The notes under the pieces: generated by a model
What the model was told of the DNA's origin: nothing
The model's input: the letters and a program-made list of their open reading frames with translations, nothing else
Databases searched by the model: none
Shown here: positions 42,991-52,212 of the stretch, piece after piece
How the letters are laid out: each line of letters opens with the position of its first letter
Position numbering within the stretch: position 1 is the stretch's first letter
From: UBA4971 sp029551185
GTDB lineage: Bacteria > Bacillota > SHA-98 > UBA4971
Assembly (NCBI GenBank): GCA_035593725.1
Contig: DAOSZN010000003.1
Coordinates: 62,001-126,000 of the forward strand
DNA length: 64,000 nucleotides
Direction of reading: 5' to 3'
Translations under genes and position numbers: made by a program

Positions 42991-45273
42991 CTAGGGCACC
43001 TCTTTGCTTTTAAGTGCAGTATATACCCGTTCAGGTGTGGCAGGAATTTGTTTCATCCATACCCCACAAGCATCGTGAATGGCATTGGTAATAGCAGGGC
43101 TTATCGGGACACATACTGCTTCACCTATGCCTTTTGCGCCGAACGGGCCGGAAGGCTCGAGCTCTTCAGCGATAATTGTTTCGATTTCGCAAGGCATGTC
43201 CAGACTGGTAGGAAGTATATAGGTGGAGAAGTTACGAGTAAGGGTTATCCCTTCTTCGATAATTGTGTCTTCAGTTAAGGCATAGCCCATGCCCATGACG
43301 ACTCCGCCTTCGGATTGTCCTTCCACGCCTTGTGGGTTTATAGCTTTACCCGGATCAGGGACAGATACTGCTTCGAGGACTTCTGTTTCACCTGTCAAGG
43401 TGTTGACCTCAACTAAGGCTATCTGAGTGATATAGCTATAGAGCAGGTGAGGTATGCCCACATATCCTTCAAGTTCAGTCTCGGAAACAGGCCATATGAA
43501 ATAACCTTCGCCCTTTATGGTTTTTCCTCTTTCTACCATGAGCTCCGCGATTTTCTTAAACGAAACCGTTTTTTCCGGACAGGATTTTGAGACAGCGGAT
43601 CCATACTCAATATCTATGTCGCTCTCCGGCACAGAGAGGATTTCAGCAGCCAAAGTCGATATGGCACTATGCAGGTTGCCGGCAGCAAGCTTCAGTGCGT
43701 TTCCACCGGTATAGACGGAACGTGAAGCCGTGGATGTCCCGGAGTCCAGGGTATGCCCTGTATCGCCTGATAACATTACTATGTCATCAATGGAACACCT
43801 TATATAGTCCGCTGCTATCTGCACAAATGCAGTGGTGTTGCCCTGGCCTATTTCAGGGCAACTGACACCGACCGCAAATTGTCCGTTAGGTAGAAGTTCG
43901 ATTGTGGCAGCGCCGTAGTCAGGGAGGCCTTTCCCAAGGCCGCATCCTTGGAATGAGCAGGCTATGCCGATGCCTCGCTTCTTATGAGGAGCGCCGGGCT
44001 TTGCTTTGAGCTCTTCCCTGAGCTGCCAAAGCCTTGAGTTTTCAGCTGCCTCAAGCGTGCGCAGCAATCCGACTGAAGCTTCCATCTTGTGGCCTAGGGC
44101 AGCTATGTCGCCTTTTCGCAAACCATTCTTCTTACGAATCTCCAGTCTGTCCATGCCGAGCTTTTCCGCGATCATATCAACCTGAGTTTCTACGGCAAAG
44201 GTGACCTGGTTCGCTCCGAATCCCCTAAATGCTCCTGCCACACCGTTATTTGTATATACACAGAAGCCTTCCAGCCTCACGTTTTCCACTCTGTACGCGC
44301 CGCAGGAATGCTCTATTGCAAACCCGATAACCGGGCCTCCGAGAGACGCGTACGCGCCTGTATCAGAAACAACCCTTACTTCATTTGCAAGAATAGTCCC
44401 ATCGGCTGCTGCTGCAGTTTTCATGTAAATCTTCATAGGGTGACGTTTCATCCCGGCAATTACTGATTCTTCCCGCGAAAGTACGATTTTTGCCGGCCGA
44501 TCTGTATGTAACACAAGAAGCGCAAGGTATATTTGAACGGTAATCTCATCTTTACCGCCGAATGCTCCTCCGGCAGGTGTGTTGATTATGCGGATTTTTC
44601 TTGGATTCATGCCGAGAGCCCGTGCTACCTGAAGCTGGTCTCTGTAAGGGTGTTGTCCCCCGCACCAAATAGTGATGTTCTTATCATCGTCTATAGTAGC
44701 CACACCGCTCTCAGGTTCAAGGAAGGCATGCATCTGCCTGGGCGTAAAGTAGGTATTTTCAACTACAACATAGGCTTCATTGAATGCTGCCTCTACGTCG
44801 CCTCGTTCGATCTTTACATGATTATGGATGTTTCCCGTCTCATGCACGAGAGGAGACGTATCGAGCATTGCTTCTTCCGGGTCATCAACAATAGGCAGAG
44901 GCTCATATTCGACTTCTATCAACTCCAGAGCCTGTTCCGCTATTTCCTTGGATTCCGCTCCGACAAGGGCGATAGCGTCCCCCATGTATCGCACCTTATC
45001 ACGGCATAACACCGGCTGATCAGGGATGGCAATGCCAAACCCATTTAAGCCGGGGACGTCCTCATGGGTTAGGACTGTTACCACCCCGTCCAGCTCTTTC
45101 GCGCGTTTGGTATCAATCTTCTTTATCAGGGCATGAGGATACTTACTCCGCAGCACCGCGCCGTATATCATATTTGGGAAAGAAAGATCCGACATGTACT
45201 CTAGCGTGCCGCAGACTTTATCCTTTGCGTCAATTCGCGTGACGTCTGTACCAACCCACTTGGTCTTTGTCAT
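42991..45273 (-). CDS. Molybdenum hydroxylase large (Mo) subunit, set 2
   Basis: The 760 aa protein has the same layout as set 1, with motifs AGGAFGGKDEI, FRGFGANQVTF, CPEIGQGNTTAFVQIAADY and the catalytic Glu in KGIGEAVCVPISP. Overall sequence differs enough from set 1 to be an old duplicate with its own substrate. Its FAD subunit (45598) and Fe-S subunit (50547) are in the same operon but not next to it. Confidence 0.93.
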   Translation of the reverse strand: MTKTKWVGTDVTRIDAKDKVCGTLEYMSDLSFPNMIYGAVLRSKYPHALIKKIDTKRAKELDGVVTVLTHEDVPGLNGFGIAIPDQPVLCRDKVRYMGDAIALVGAESKEIAEQALELIEVEYEPLPIVDDPEEAMLDTSPLVHETGNIHNHVKIERGDVEAAFNEAYVVVENTYFTPRQMHAFLEPESGVATIDDDKNITIWCGGQHPYRDQLQVARALGMNPRKIRIINTPAGGAFGGKDEITVQIYLALLVLHTDRPAKIVLSREESVIAGMKRHPMKIYMKTAAAADGTILANEVRVVSDTGAYASLGGPVIGFAIEHSCGAYRVENVRLEGFCVYTNNGVAGAFRGFGANQVTFAVETQVDMIAEKLGMDRLEIRKKNGLRKGDIAALGHKMEASVGLLRTLEAAENSRLWQLREELKAKPGAPHKKRGIGIACSFQGCGLGKGLPDYGAATIELLPNGQFAVGVSCPEIGQGNTTAFVQIAADYIRCSIDDIVMLSGDTGHTLDSGTSTASRSVYTGGNALKLAAGNLHSAISTLAAEILSVPESDIDIEYGSAVSKSCPEKTVSFKKIAELMVERGKTIKGEGYFIWPVSETELEGYVGIPHLLYSYITQIALVEVNTLTGETEVLEAVSVPDPGKAINPQGVEGQSEGGVVMGMGYALTEDTIIEEGITLTRNFSTYILPTSLDMPCEIETIIAEELEPSGPFGAKGIGEAVCVPISPAITNAIHDACGVWMKQIPATPERVYTALKSKEVP

Positions 45274-45328
45274 TTATGATACCCCCTCCTCATCCAGCCA
45301 GAGCCGTATGGAGCCTTCAGTCTCTCTC

Positions 45329-45559
45329 TTAACCGCCGCCGGTCGGGGCCATAATGAGCACCTCGGCGCCGTCTGAAAGAGGCTCATCTTCATCATAGGC
45401 TCGCCTACCATTAATGAGGATGACAATGTAAATTCTGTCTTCGATTTTCAGGCGGTCCAGAAGATTAGCGAGTGTTGCGCCTTCCTCGAATTCCATCTGG
45501 AATTTGTCTTTGTCCCCGTATTTTTGCATCGGACCGAAGAGACATACGTTGACTTTCAC
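45329..45559 (-). CDS. MoaD/ThiS-like sulfur carrier protein
   Basis: A 76 aa ubiquitin-fold protein ending in GGG, as needed for C-terminal adenylation and thiocarboxylation (MAPTGGG). It has the usual N-terminal beta-strand (MKVNVCLFG) and the YDEDEPLSDGAEVLI segment. It lies between the FAD and Mo subunit genes of set 2 without MoaE or MoeB. It could supply sulfur for molybdopterin or for the terminal Mo=S/Se ligand of the hydroxylases. Nothing in the sequence decides this. Confidence 0.85.
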   Translation of the reverse strand: MKVNVCLFGPMQKYGDKDKFQMEFEEGATLANLLDRLKIEDRIYIVILINGRRAYDEDEPLSDGAEVLIMAPTGGG

Positions 45560-45597
45560 GCCTTCCGAACCCCCTCAACGTAAATCGGTATAGAATC

Positions 45598-46476
45598 CTA
45601 GCAAGCCTCGGAACATGACAGTAAAGAGAGCAACCCTTCATATAGGAGATTGCATGCCATTTGCTCGCGATAACCTTTAGAACCTCTTACATCCGTTATA
45701 GGCACACAGTCGCGGAATGCAAGCTTCGAGACGTATTCAGCAGTCTTCGGATCAAGTTGCTTGCCGCATATGGCATTTTCTACTGTGCGTGCCCTAATCA
45801 CTGTCGGCGCCACAGCGCCAAAGGCAACTCTGACGTCGGTGAAAAGCCCGGGGCCTTGACATTTCGCGACAAACGCTACGCTTACTATGGATATTGCAAG
45901 GGATTTTCGTTGACCCAGTTTTCTAAAGAAGGAAATATACTCTTTATCCAACTTCGGAATCCTAACCCCAAGGACCATCTCGCAAGGCGCTAACACGGAT
46001 TTCTTCGGGCCTTGGAAGAACGACTCTATAGGCACGATTCGCGTACCCTTCGGCCCGATGATTTCGACAGACGCTTCCAGGACAAATAGGGCAGGTATAG
46101 TGTCGCCTGCAGGTGACGCTGTAGAGATATTGCCGCCGATGGTGCCCCTATTCCTTATCTGAGGCGATCCCACTTGAGCGCAGGCATTTGCTAATACGGG
46201 CGCGGTGTCCCGGACCAGAGTTGAGGATGCTATTTCAGCGTGTGTAGACATGGCGCCTATCCACACGTGATTGCTGTCAGCCTCTCTTATTCCGCGGACC
46301 TCAGGGACACATCCGATATCTATCAGCGCTTTCCAGGATTTCAGCTTATCTTTCAGCTCAACAACAAGGTCGGTGCCGCCTGCTATTATTGCAGCGTCAG
46401 GCCCCCATTTCTCAAGCAGTTCAAGGGTTTCGTCAATGCTTTTAGGAATTGCCACATTGATTCCAGTCATACTCAA
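45598..46476 (-). CDS. Molybdenum hydroxylase FAD subunit, set 2
   Basis: The 292 aa protein has IIAGGTDLVVELKD and NRGTIGGNISTASPAGDTIP, the two FAD loops of the xanthine dehydrogenase medium subunit. Its start overlaps the preA stop by four bases, so the two are coupled. It would work with the Mo subunit at 42991 and the Fe-S subunit at 50547. Confidence 0.93.
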   Translation of the reverse strand: MSMTGINVAIPKSIDETLELLEKWGPDAAIIAGGTDLVVELKDKLKSWKALIDIGCVPEVRGIREADSNHVWIGAMSTHAEIASSTLVRDTAPVLANACAQVGSPQIRNRGTIGGNISTASPAGDTIPALFVLEASVEIIGPKGTRIVPIESFFQGPKKSVLAPCEMVLGVRIPKLDKEYISFFRKLGQRKSLAISIVSVAFVAKCQGPGLFTDVRVAFGAVAPTVIRARTVENAICGKQLDPKTAEYVSKLAFRDCVPITDVRGSKGYREQMACNLLYEGLLSLLSCSEAC

Positions 46477-47672
46477 CTCTCCCTTGGTTTAAGAGTTATG
46501 CACCCCTCGACTGGACACACTGTCTCGCACATTCCACAGCCTTTGCACTTATCTTCATTGATGACGGGAATTCTGTTTTCATCGAGCTCTATGGCTTGAT
46601 GAGCTCCGTCCATACATGCGATGTAGCAAACATCACACTTGATGCATGTTTCACGATTCACAGCGGAGACAACCTTGTAATCCCTAGATAGCTTAGAATG
46701 GTCAACAATGTACGGCAATGCCTTGCCAACCAGTTCAGTGACGGACTTCATGCCCTTCTCCTCAAGATAAACAGTGAGACCGTCAATAAGGTCCTCGATA
46801 ATCCTGAACCCGTTACGCATTACAGCTGTACAGAGCTGGATATTGGTAGCGCCTAAAAGGAGGAATTCCACTGCGTCCATCCAGGTGCTGATTCCGCCTA
46901 CTGCAGCTATGGGGATGTCAACGGATTTCGCGATCTCAGCCACACACCTCAAGGTTACAGGTTTAATGGCAGGACCTGAGTAGCCGCCGTATGTAGAATA
47001 CCCTCCGACGTTGGGATATGGTATGAATGTGTCAAGATCAACTCCGATGAGACTCTTCAGCGTATTAATAGCGCATACTCCGTCTGCGCCTGACCTTTTT
47101 ACTGCATGGGCTGCTGCGGTAATATCAGCAATCTGCGGGGTGAGTTTGATGACTATCGGCACTCTTTCTGCAGCTTCCTTCACCCAGCGGGCTGTACGTT
47201 CCGTAAGCTCAGGGTCTTGTCCTATTGTGGAACCCATACCGCGCTCAGGCATTCCGTGCGGGCAGGAAAAGCTACACTCAATAAGATCCACGCCTGCAGC
47301 TTCCAGGCGTCTTACCAGCTCCTGCCAATCTTCTTTCTCTGCCCCCATGATGCTGGCAGCTACTACTCTGTCGGGAAATTCCTTCTTTAGGGCTTTTACG
47401 TCTTTTTCAACTTCGTCAATATGTCGTTCGGAAATTAAGTCGATATTCTGGAGTCCCATTAGTTTTTTATCTTCGAAATCTATCCCTGACATCATTGGGT
47501 ACACAAGTTCAACTACTTCGGTTTCCACTGACGTTGTTTTTAAGATTGCTCCGCCCCAACCGGCTTCAAACGCCCTTGCCACCATTTCAGCCGAGTCAGT
47601 GGTTGGCGCTGCAGCAAGGGTAAACGGATTAGGAAACTTCACACCACAGAATTCCAAAGATAAATCAACCAC
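46473..47672 (-). CDS. preA: PreA-type dihydropyrimidine dehydrogenase catalytic subunit
   Basis: The 399 aa protein begins with an FMN TIM barrel of the dihydroorotate/dihydropyrimidine dehydrogenase type (FPNPFTLAAAPTTDSAEMV, ECSFSCPHGMPERGMG with the catalytic Cys, KLTPQIADI) and ends with two [4Fe-4S] motifs (CIKCDVCYIAC and CKGCGMCETVCP). With PreT it reduces pyrimidines using NADH, or may act on another ring in this cluster. A PreA/PreT pair could functionally replace the larger YgfK of the E. coli cluster. Confidence 0.9.
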   Translation of the reverse strand: MVDLSLEFCGVKFPNPFTLAAAPTTDSAEMVARAFEAGWGGAILKTTSVETEVVELVYPMMSGIDFEDKKLMGLQNIDLISERHIDEVEKDVKALKKEFPDRVVAASIMGAEKEDWQELVRRLEAAGVDLIECSFSCPHGMPERGMGSTIGQDPELTERTARWVKEAAERVPIVIKLTPQIADITAAAHAVKRSGADGVCAINTLKSLIGVDLDTFIPYPNVGGYSTYGGYSGPAIKPVTLRCVAEIAKSVDIPIAAVGGISTWMDAVEFLLLGATNIQLCTAVMRNGFRIIEDLIDGLTVYLEEKGMKSVTELVGKALPYIVDHSKLSRDYKVVSAVNRETCIKCDVCYIACMDGAHQAIELDENRIPVINEDKCKGCGMCETVCPVEGCITLKPRES

Positions 47673-47747
47673 GTGCGGTCCCTCCTCGTATTAATCTTAA
47701 ACTCTTCCACGACCAAAGCCGAAAGCATACAGCCGATATTTCATCCT

Positions 47748-49088
47748 TTATGAAAGGAAATCATTAATGGATTTCGCTGCCAGTTTTCCATCAGCTACAG
47801 CTTGGACTACAGTTTTGCCGCCGTTCACTGCGTCCCCCCCTGCAAAAACCCCTTCTATTGAGGTGGCCAAGGTTTCCGGAGACACCTTAATCGTTCCCGA
47901 CGCATTAAATCGAATACCGCCGAACACGGAAGAAATCTCAGGCCATGGCCCTTGACCTGTCGCAAGAATGACATAAGAGACATCAATAACATGTTCTGTG
48001 CCCGGAATAAACTCAGGCCTGGGACGCCCGCTTGAATCAGGCTCTCCGAGTTTAGTGGAAACACATTCAATTCCTGCAACTTTTCTGTCTTTTTCAACGA
48101 ATCTCTGAGGAGCGGTAAGATACCGGAATTCTACGCCCTCTGTTTTGGCGAACTCCCGCTCTCTTTTCCATGCAGGCATTTCCTCTTCTCGGCGTCTGTA
48201 AAGAACAACGACTTCACTTGCACCGGCTCGAACAGCGGAACACGCTGCGTCCATAGCTACATTGCCGCCACCGATAACTGCGACCCTCCCTGACAATTCA
48301 GGCGGATCTCCTAACGCTGCCTTGCGTAAGAACTCTCCTGCCTGGAGCACGCCGGGGAGATCATGTCCGGGAATGTCCAGTTGAGATTTGTAACCCAAGC
48401 CTACCCCAATGAAAACAGCGTCCGAATTCCGCCGTATTTCATCGAATGGAATGTCTTTGCCTACTAAAACACCTGTCTTCAGGTTAACTCCGGGGGATAT
48501 GGCATATTCGATTTCTGCCTCTGCAATCTCACTGGGCAGCCGATACCTCGGTATCCCGTAAACCATTAACCCTCCGGGTTTCTCTTCCGCCTCGAAGACT
48601 GTAACCTCATGCCCTAACCTGGCAAGTTTGTGGGCACATGTAAGTCCTGCAGGCCCTGCTCCTATCACCGCGACTTTTTTCCCTGTAGGAGTGCCGGCTT
48701 TTTCCGGACGTATGCCTCGCTTCAGTTCTTCGTCAGCGACAAACCGATGCAAGGCTGAAATAGCGATAGGCTCCGCCAGGTTAGTGCTGGAGCAAGGCTT
48801 CTCGCACTGTTCTTCTGAAGGGCATACCCTGGAGCATACTGCGGAAAAAACGTTAGCTTCCCTTATCAGTCGTGCAGCCCCCACAAAGTTTCTTGTCTTG
48901 AGACGACGTACAAAACCAACGACATCGACTCCGGCAACACACCCGGAGACACAAGGCGCTTCGTGACAGAAAAGACATCTTGAGGCTTCAGGAAGTGCCT
49001 GGTGAAGAGCAAGCCCCTTTTCTACCTCATCAAATCCTGCTTTCCGTTCTTCCGGTGAAAGCTCTCTCATTTTTGGTCGGACGCTCAC
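47748..49088 (-). CDS. preT: PreT/GltD-like NAD(P)H flavin oxidoreductase
   Basis: The protein has an N-terminal Cys-rich Fe-S region (CLFCHEAPCVSGC, CSRVCPSEEQCEKPC) and two Rossmann domains: FAD site VIGAGPAGLTCAHKLARLG and NAD(P) site VAVIGGGNVAMDAACSAVR. It delivers electrons to PreA, 75 bases downstream. GTG 49088 (446 aa) has AAGGAGG 9 bases upstream and is preferred to a start at 49148 that overlaps the xdhC gene. The C-terminal half resembles the matching part of YgfK. Confidence 0.87.
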   Translation of the reverse strand: MSVRPKMRELSPEERKAGFDEVEKGLALHQALPEASRCLFCHEAPCVSGCVAGVDVVGFVRRLKTRNFVGAARLIREANVFSAVCSRVCPSEEQCEKPCSSTNLAEPIAISALHRFVADEELKRGIRPEKAGTPTGKKVAVIGAGPAGLTCAHKLARLGHEVTVFEAEEKPGGLMVYGIPRYRLPSEIAEAEIEYAISPGVNLKTGVLVGKDIPFDEIRRNSDAVFIGVGLGYKSQLDIPGHDLPGVLQAGEFLRKAALGDPPELSGRVAVIGGGNVAMDAACSAVRAGASEVVVLYRRREEEMPAWKREREFAKTEGVEFRYLTAPQRFVEKDRKVAGIECVSTKLGEPDSSGRPRPEFIPGTEHVIDVSYVILATGQGPWPEISSVFGGIRFNASGTIKVSPETLATSIEGVFAGGDAVNGGKTVVQAVADGKLAAKSINDFLS

Positions 49089-49122
49089 TTTAATTTGCCT
49101 CCTTGTGATCCGCGCCAGGATT

Positions 49123-49926
49123 TCATAACCTGTTATTCTTAACAGCAATCATCTCAGCAACAATACTTACAGCTATTTCTTGGGCGGTCTTCGCCCCGAT
49201 TGAAAGTCCGATTGGCGAGTGCACTCGTTCGATATCTTCCTTGGAAATGCCTTCTCTCTCAAGCGCCTCGAAAGTCTTTTGCACTTTCGTTTTGCTGCCA
49301 ATCATGCCGATGTACGCAGGATGAGGCGCGCCCTTCCTGAGACATGCTGCCAGTGTTTCTTTGTCATAGCTGTGGCCATGGGTAACAATGACTATATATG
49401 TTCCGGAATCTATTTCCAGGTTGGTTACAGCCTCCTCAAAATCGGATACTATGACTTCGTCAGCTGCTATCCGGGCCGCCTCAGCAAACTCAGGCCTATC
49501 GTCAACCAAAATCACCCGAAACCCTGCGATTCCGGCGATATGAGCGGTTGCGACTCCTACATGGCCTGCCCCGAATATGACAACCCTCGGGCGGGGGACG
49601 ATAGGTTCCATGTAGACCTTGGCCCGCCCGCCGCAAACCATTCCAAGGCTGTCTCTGTTCATCGGGGTAAGATCAACTTCCATGAACTTAGGCGTGTTCT
49701 CCACAAGAACGTGTGTGCTTTCCTTAATAATCCGGGCTTCAAGCTCACCTCCGCCTACTGTCCCAATTGATGTTCCGTCGGCAAAAACCAACATCTTAAA
49801 ACCAGGCAGACCGGGTGATGATCCGCTTGTTGCTACTACGATTGCAAGGACAGCAGGGCATCCTTCTTGGATAGCTTGGTTTATCCCTTCGTATATAGCT
49901 ATAGAGTCGCTATGTCGAGTTTTCAT
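49123..49926 (-). CDS. XdhC/CoxI-type molybdenum hydroxylase maturation factor
   Basis: The 267 aa protein has the N-terminal XdhC motif GSSPGLPGFKML and GTVGGGELEARI and a C-terminal Rossmann domain (VVIFGAGHVGVATA, HGHSYD). XdhC proteins bind Mo cofactor and help add the terminal sulfur or selenium before insertion into the apoenzyme. It occupies the place of YqeB in the E. coli cluster, but it resembles ordinary XdhC. I see no SelD-linked YqeC gene, so selenium use is not shown. Confidence 0.88.
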   Translation of the reverse strand: MKTRHSDSIAIYEGINQAIQEGCPAVLAIVVATSGSSPGLPGFKMLVFADGTSIGTVGGGELEARIIKESTHVLVENTPKFMEVDLTPMNRDSLGMVCGGRAKVYMEPIVPRPRVVIFGAGHVGVATAHIAGIAGFRVILVDDRPEFAEAARIAADEVIVSDFEEAVTNLEIDSGTYIVIVTHGHSYDKETLAACLRKGAPHPAYIGMIGSKTKVQKTFEALEREGISKEDIERVHSPIGLSIGAKTAQEIAVSIVAEMIAVKNNRL

Positions 49927-50537
49927 GTCTTGCCCCTCCTATGCATTGCCCGGCTGTAGTCTTCTTGGGTGTCCAGATCGTAGATAATGCCTGAGTGTTC
50001 TATATTCACGCGAATCACCCTGTCTTTGTACTTCCGTATCACATCGCGCAAGCCGTTTCCATAGTAAGGCATGCTCATAATCTCGCTGCAAAGAGAGGCC
50101 GGAAACAAAGTCGGATGTCCTCCCCTGCCTTGATATTGAGGAATCACAATGTCTGCTGACTGACCCGGATCCCTGAATATCCTGATGATCTTCTCATACA
50201 CATCCGGCTCAATCTCAGGTTGATCCGCAGGCGCTATAAAGAACGCCTCAATTCTTGGGTCAAGGGCACTGATTCCCGCCTTAACCGATGAAAACATGCC
50301 TGACTTGTAATCAGGGTTCAGCGTAAGGTGCAGTTTAGGCCGGGCCTTCTTATCAAGAACAGCCCGAATCCTGTCAGCTTCATGTCCAAGCACTGCCACA
50401 ACTTGGTCCACTCCCGGGGAGTCGCAAGCTGCATCCACCGAAGCCTCAATCACGGTCTTGTCGTCCCATGGCAGAATCTGTTTCAGGGTCCCCATTCTCG
50501 TAGATTCTCCGGCTGCAAGAATAATCGCGCCTATCAT
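49923..50537 (-). CDS. MocA/YgfJ-type molybdenum-cofactor nucleotidyltransferase
   Basis: The 204 aa protein belongs to the GlmU-like nucleotidyltransferase fold with LAAGESTRMGTLKQIL (nucleotide loop) and APADQPEI (metal-binding Asp). MocA adds CMP to Mo-molybdopterin to give the MCD form used by many hydroxylases of this type. The E. coli cluster has YgfJ in this role. It overlaps the XdhC gene by four bases. Confidence 0.88.
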   Translation of the reverse strand: MIGAIILAAGESTRMGTLKQILPWDDKTVIEASVDAACDSPGVDQVVAVLGHEADRIRAVLDKKARPKLHLTLNPDYKSGMFSSVKAGISALDPRIEAFFIAPADQPEIEPDVYEKIIRIFRDPGQSADIVIPQYQGRGGHPTLFPASLCSEIMSMPYYGNGLRDVIRKYKDRVIRVNIEHSGIIYDLDTQEDYSRAMHRRGKT

Positions 50538-50546
50538 CTTAAGTAA

Positions 50547-51095
50547 CTACCCCTGGCATGAACTGCTCTTACATCCACCCTTTGCAGCAGCTTCAATGGC
50601 ATTGATTATCTTGACATAGCCTGTACATCTACAGAGATTCCCTGAAATCCCCTGACGAATCTCTTCCCGTGTCGGCTTAGGGTTAGCGTCCAGGATGGCT
50701 TTAGCCGCCATAATCATCCCAGGTGTACAAAATCCGCATTGCACTGCGCCTTCTTCAACAAACGCTTCCTGAAGCGGGTGTAGCTCTCCGTTTTCCTCTA
50801 AACCCTCGATAGTCGTGACTTTGGATCCATTTGCCTGGTACGCGAACATCAAGCATGAGTTTACAGGCTTACCGTCAATTAGGACGGTACACGCGCCGCA
50901 TTCTCCCTTACCGCAACCTTCTTTTGTGCCTGTGAGGCCCAAATCGTCCCGCAAGAAGTCTAACAAAGTGCGGGATGCCGGGACCTCCTTTCGTACATCC
51001 TTCCCATTTACTTCCATAGCCACTTCGACAAGAGCCTTCGCGGAAAATGGTGTACCTGTATCAACGGCGCCCGGCATATCACCCATATGAATCAC
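50547..51095 (-). CDS. Molybdenum hydroxylase [2Fe-2S] subunit, set 2
   Basis: The 182 aa protein has the same two clusters as set 1: GCGKGECGACTVLIDG and QCGFCTPGMIMAA plus GNLCRCTGYVKII. The first 25 residues are extra and may not be translated; ATG 51086 is an alternative start. It is 5 kb away from its likely partners (42991, 45598), so the second enzyme's subunits are scattered in the operon. Confidence 0.93.
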   Translation of the reverse strand: MIHMGDMPGAVDTGTPFSAKALVEVAMEVNGKDVRKEVPASRTLLDFLRDDLGLTGTKEGCGKGECGACTVLIDGKPVNSCLMFAYQANGSKVTTIEGLEENGELHPLQEAFVEEGAVQCGFCTPGMIMAAKAILDANPKPTREEIRQGISGNLCRCTGYVKIINAIEAAAKGGCKSSSCQG

Positions 51096-51132
51096 CTTCT
51101 CCTTAAAAAGGGGTATCCCGCGTGGAGATAGC

Positions 51133-52122
51133 TTACGGCCTACCTCCCATCGTCAGTGCCATTATCGCTTTAGCTACATGGAGCCTGTTTTCTGCCTCGT
51201 CCCAAACTACCGATTGTTTGCCGTCAATTACCGCGTCTGTGACTTCGTAGCCTCTGTCCGCAGGTAGGCAATGCATGTAGATTGCATCAGAAGCTGCCAA
51301 GCCCATACGCCTTTCGTCGCAAATCCAATCCGTGTATTTCTTAGCCATAGCCATGGACTCTTCGGCTTTTCTTGTCCTCATCAATGCGCCCCAGCTCTTA
51401 GGGTAAACAACGTGCGCACCTTCGAAGGCAGCGTCCATATCGTCAGTTACTTCAAACTTGACTCCTGCTTCTTTCGCGTTTTCCTCTGCCTGCTTCATGA
51501 TGTGCGGCATCAAGTCGAATTCAGGCGGATGGGCAAGGACAACGTCCATCCCGAAGCGAGGCATAAGGAGGATGAGGGATTGAGGCACTGACATAGGTTT
51601 CATATAGCTTGGAGCATATGCCCAGGATACTACGCATTTACGGCCACGGAGGTTGCGCCCGAATCTTTCCACCACGGTCATAATGTCTGCTGCTATCTGT
51701 GTCGGGTGGTATACGTCACACTGAAGGTTAATGACCGGGACATGGGCATGTTCCGCAACTTCATTGATATACTTGTTGCCTTCATCAATGAAGCAGTTTC
51801 TAATGGCTATTCCATGACCGAATCTGCTGAGAACCTTCGCAGTGTCTCTTGCTTCCTCGCCGTGGCTAATCTGCATCTTGTCAGGGGTGAGATCATGAGC
51901 ATGTCCCCCAAGTTGGGTCATGCCTGCCTCAAACGAGTTTCTGGTTCTGGTGGACTGTTCAAAGAACATCATGAACAGAGTCTTGTCTTGGAGCAAACGA
52001 TGGGGTATGCCAAGGGCGAACTTCCTCTTCAACTCCCACGCGACATCAAGGAGCATCCAAAGCTCCTCCAGTGTCCAGTCCTGGGTTGAGATGAAGTCTT
52101 TTCCTCGATAAAGAGAATGCAT
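51133..52122 (-). CDS. ygeW: Knotted carbamoyltransferase YgeW
   Basis: The 329 aa transcarbamylase has the carbamoyl-phosphate loop EQSTRTRNSFE, HPTQIAADIMT, and HCLPADRGYEVTD in place of the ornithine enzyme's HCLP-x loop. These variations match YgeW, a knotted family found in purine-type clusters, whose natural amino substrate is not settled. Its reverse reaction would make carbamoyl phosphate for the carbamate kinase at 54946 and so yield ATP. No ornithine-binding signature is evident. Confidence 0.9.
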   Translation of the reverse strand: MHSLYRGKDFISTQDWTLEELWMLLDVAWELKRKFALGIPHRLLQDKTLFMMFFEQSTRTRNSFEAGMTQLGGHAHDLTPDKMQISHGEEARDTAKVLSRFGHGIAIRNCFIDEGNKYINEVAEHAHVPVINLQCDVYHPTQIAADIMTVVERFGRNLRGRKCVVSWAYAPSYMKPMSVPQSLILLMPRFGMDVVLAHPPEFDLMPHIMKQAEENAKEAGVKFEVTDDMDAAFEGAHVVYPKSWGALMRTRKAEESMAMAKKYTDWICDERRMGLAASDAIYMHCLPADRGYEVTDAVIDGKQSVVWDEAENRLHVAKAIMALTMGGRP

Positions 52123-52212
52123 ATATCTCGCCTCCTTGATTATTAAACTATCACATCATAATCAGTTTATGGTTCATTACACCTGCAATTAACAGTCTCA
52201 ATACACCCTGTA

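Noticed and set aside
39262..51095. Selenium-dependent hydroxylase system
   Set aside because: The cluster resembles selenium-dependent sets, but I see no YqeC or SelD gene and no in-frame TGA selenocysteine signal. Selenium use remains unproven.
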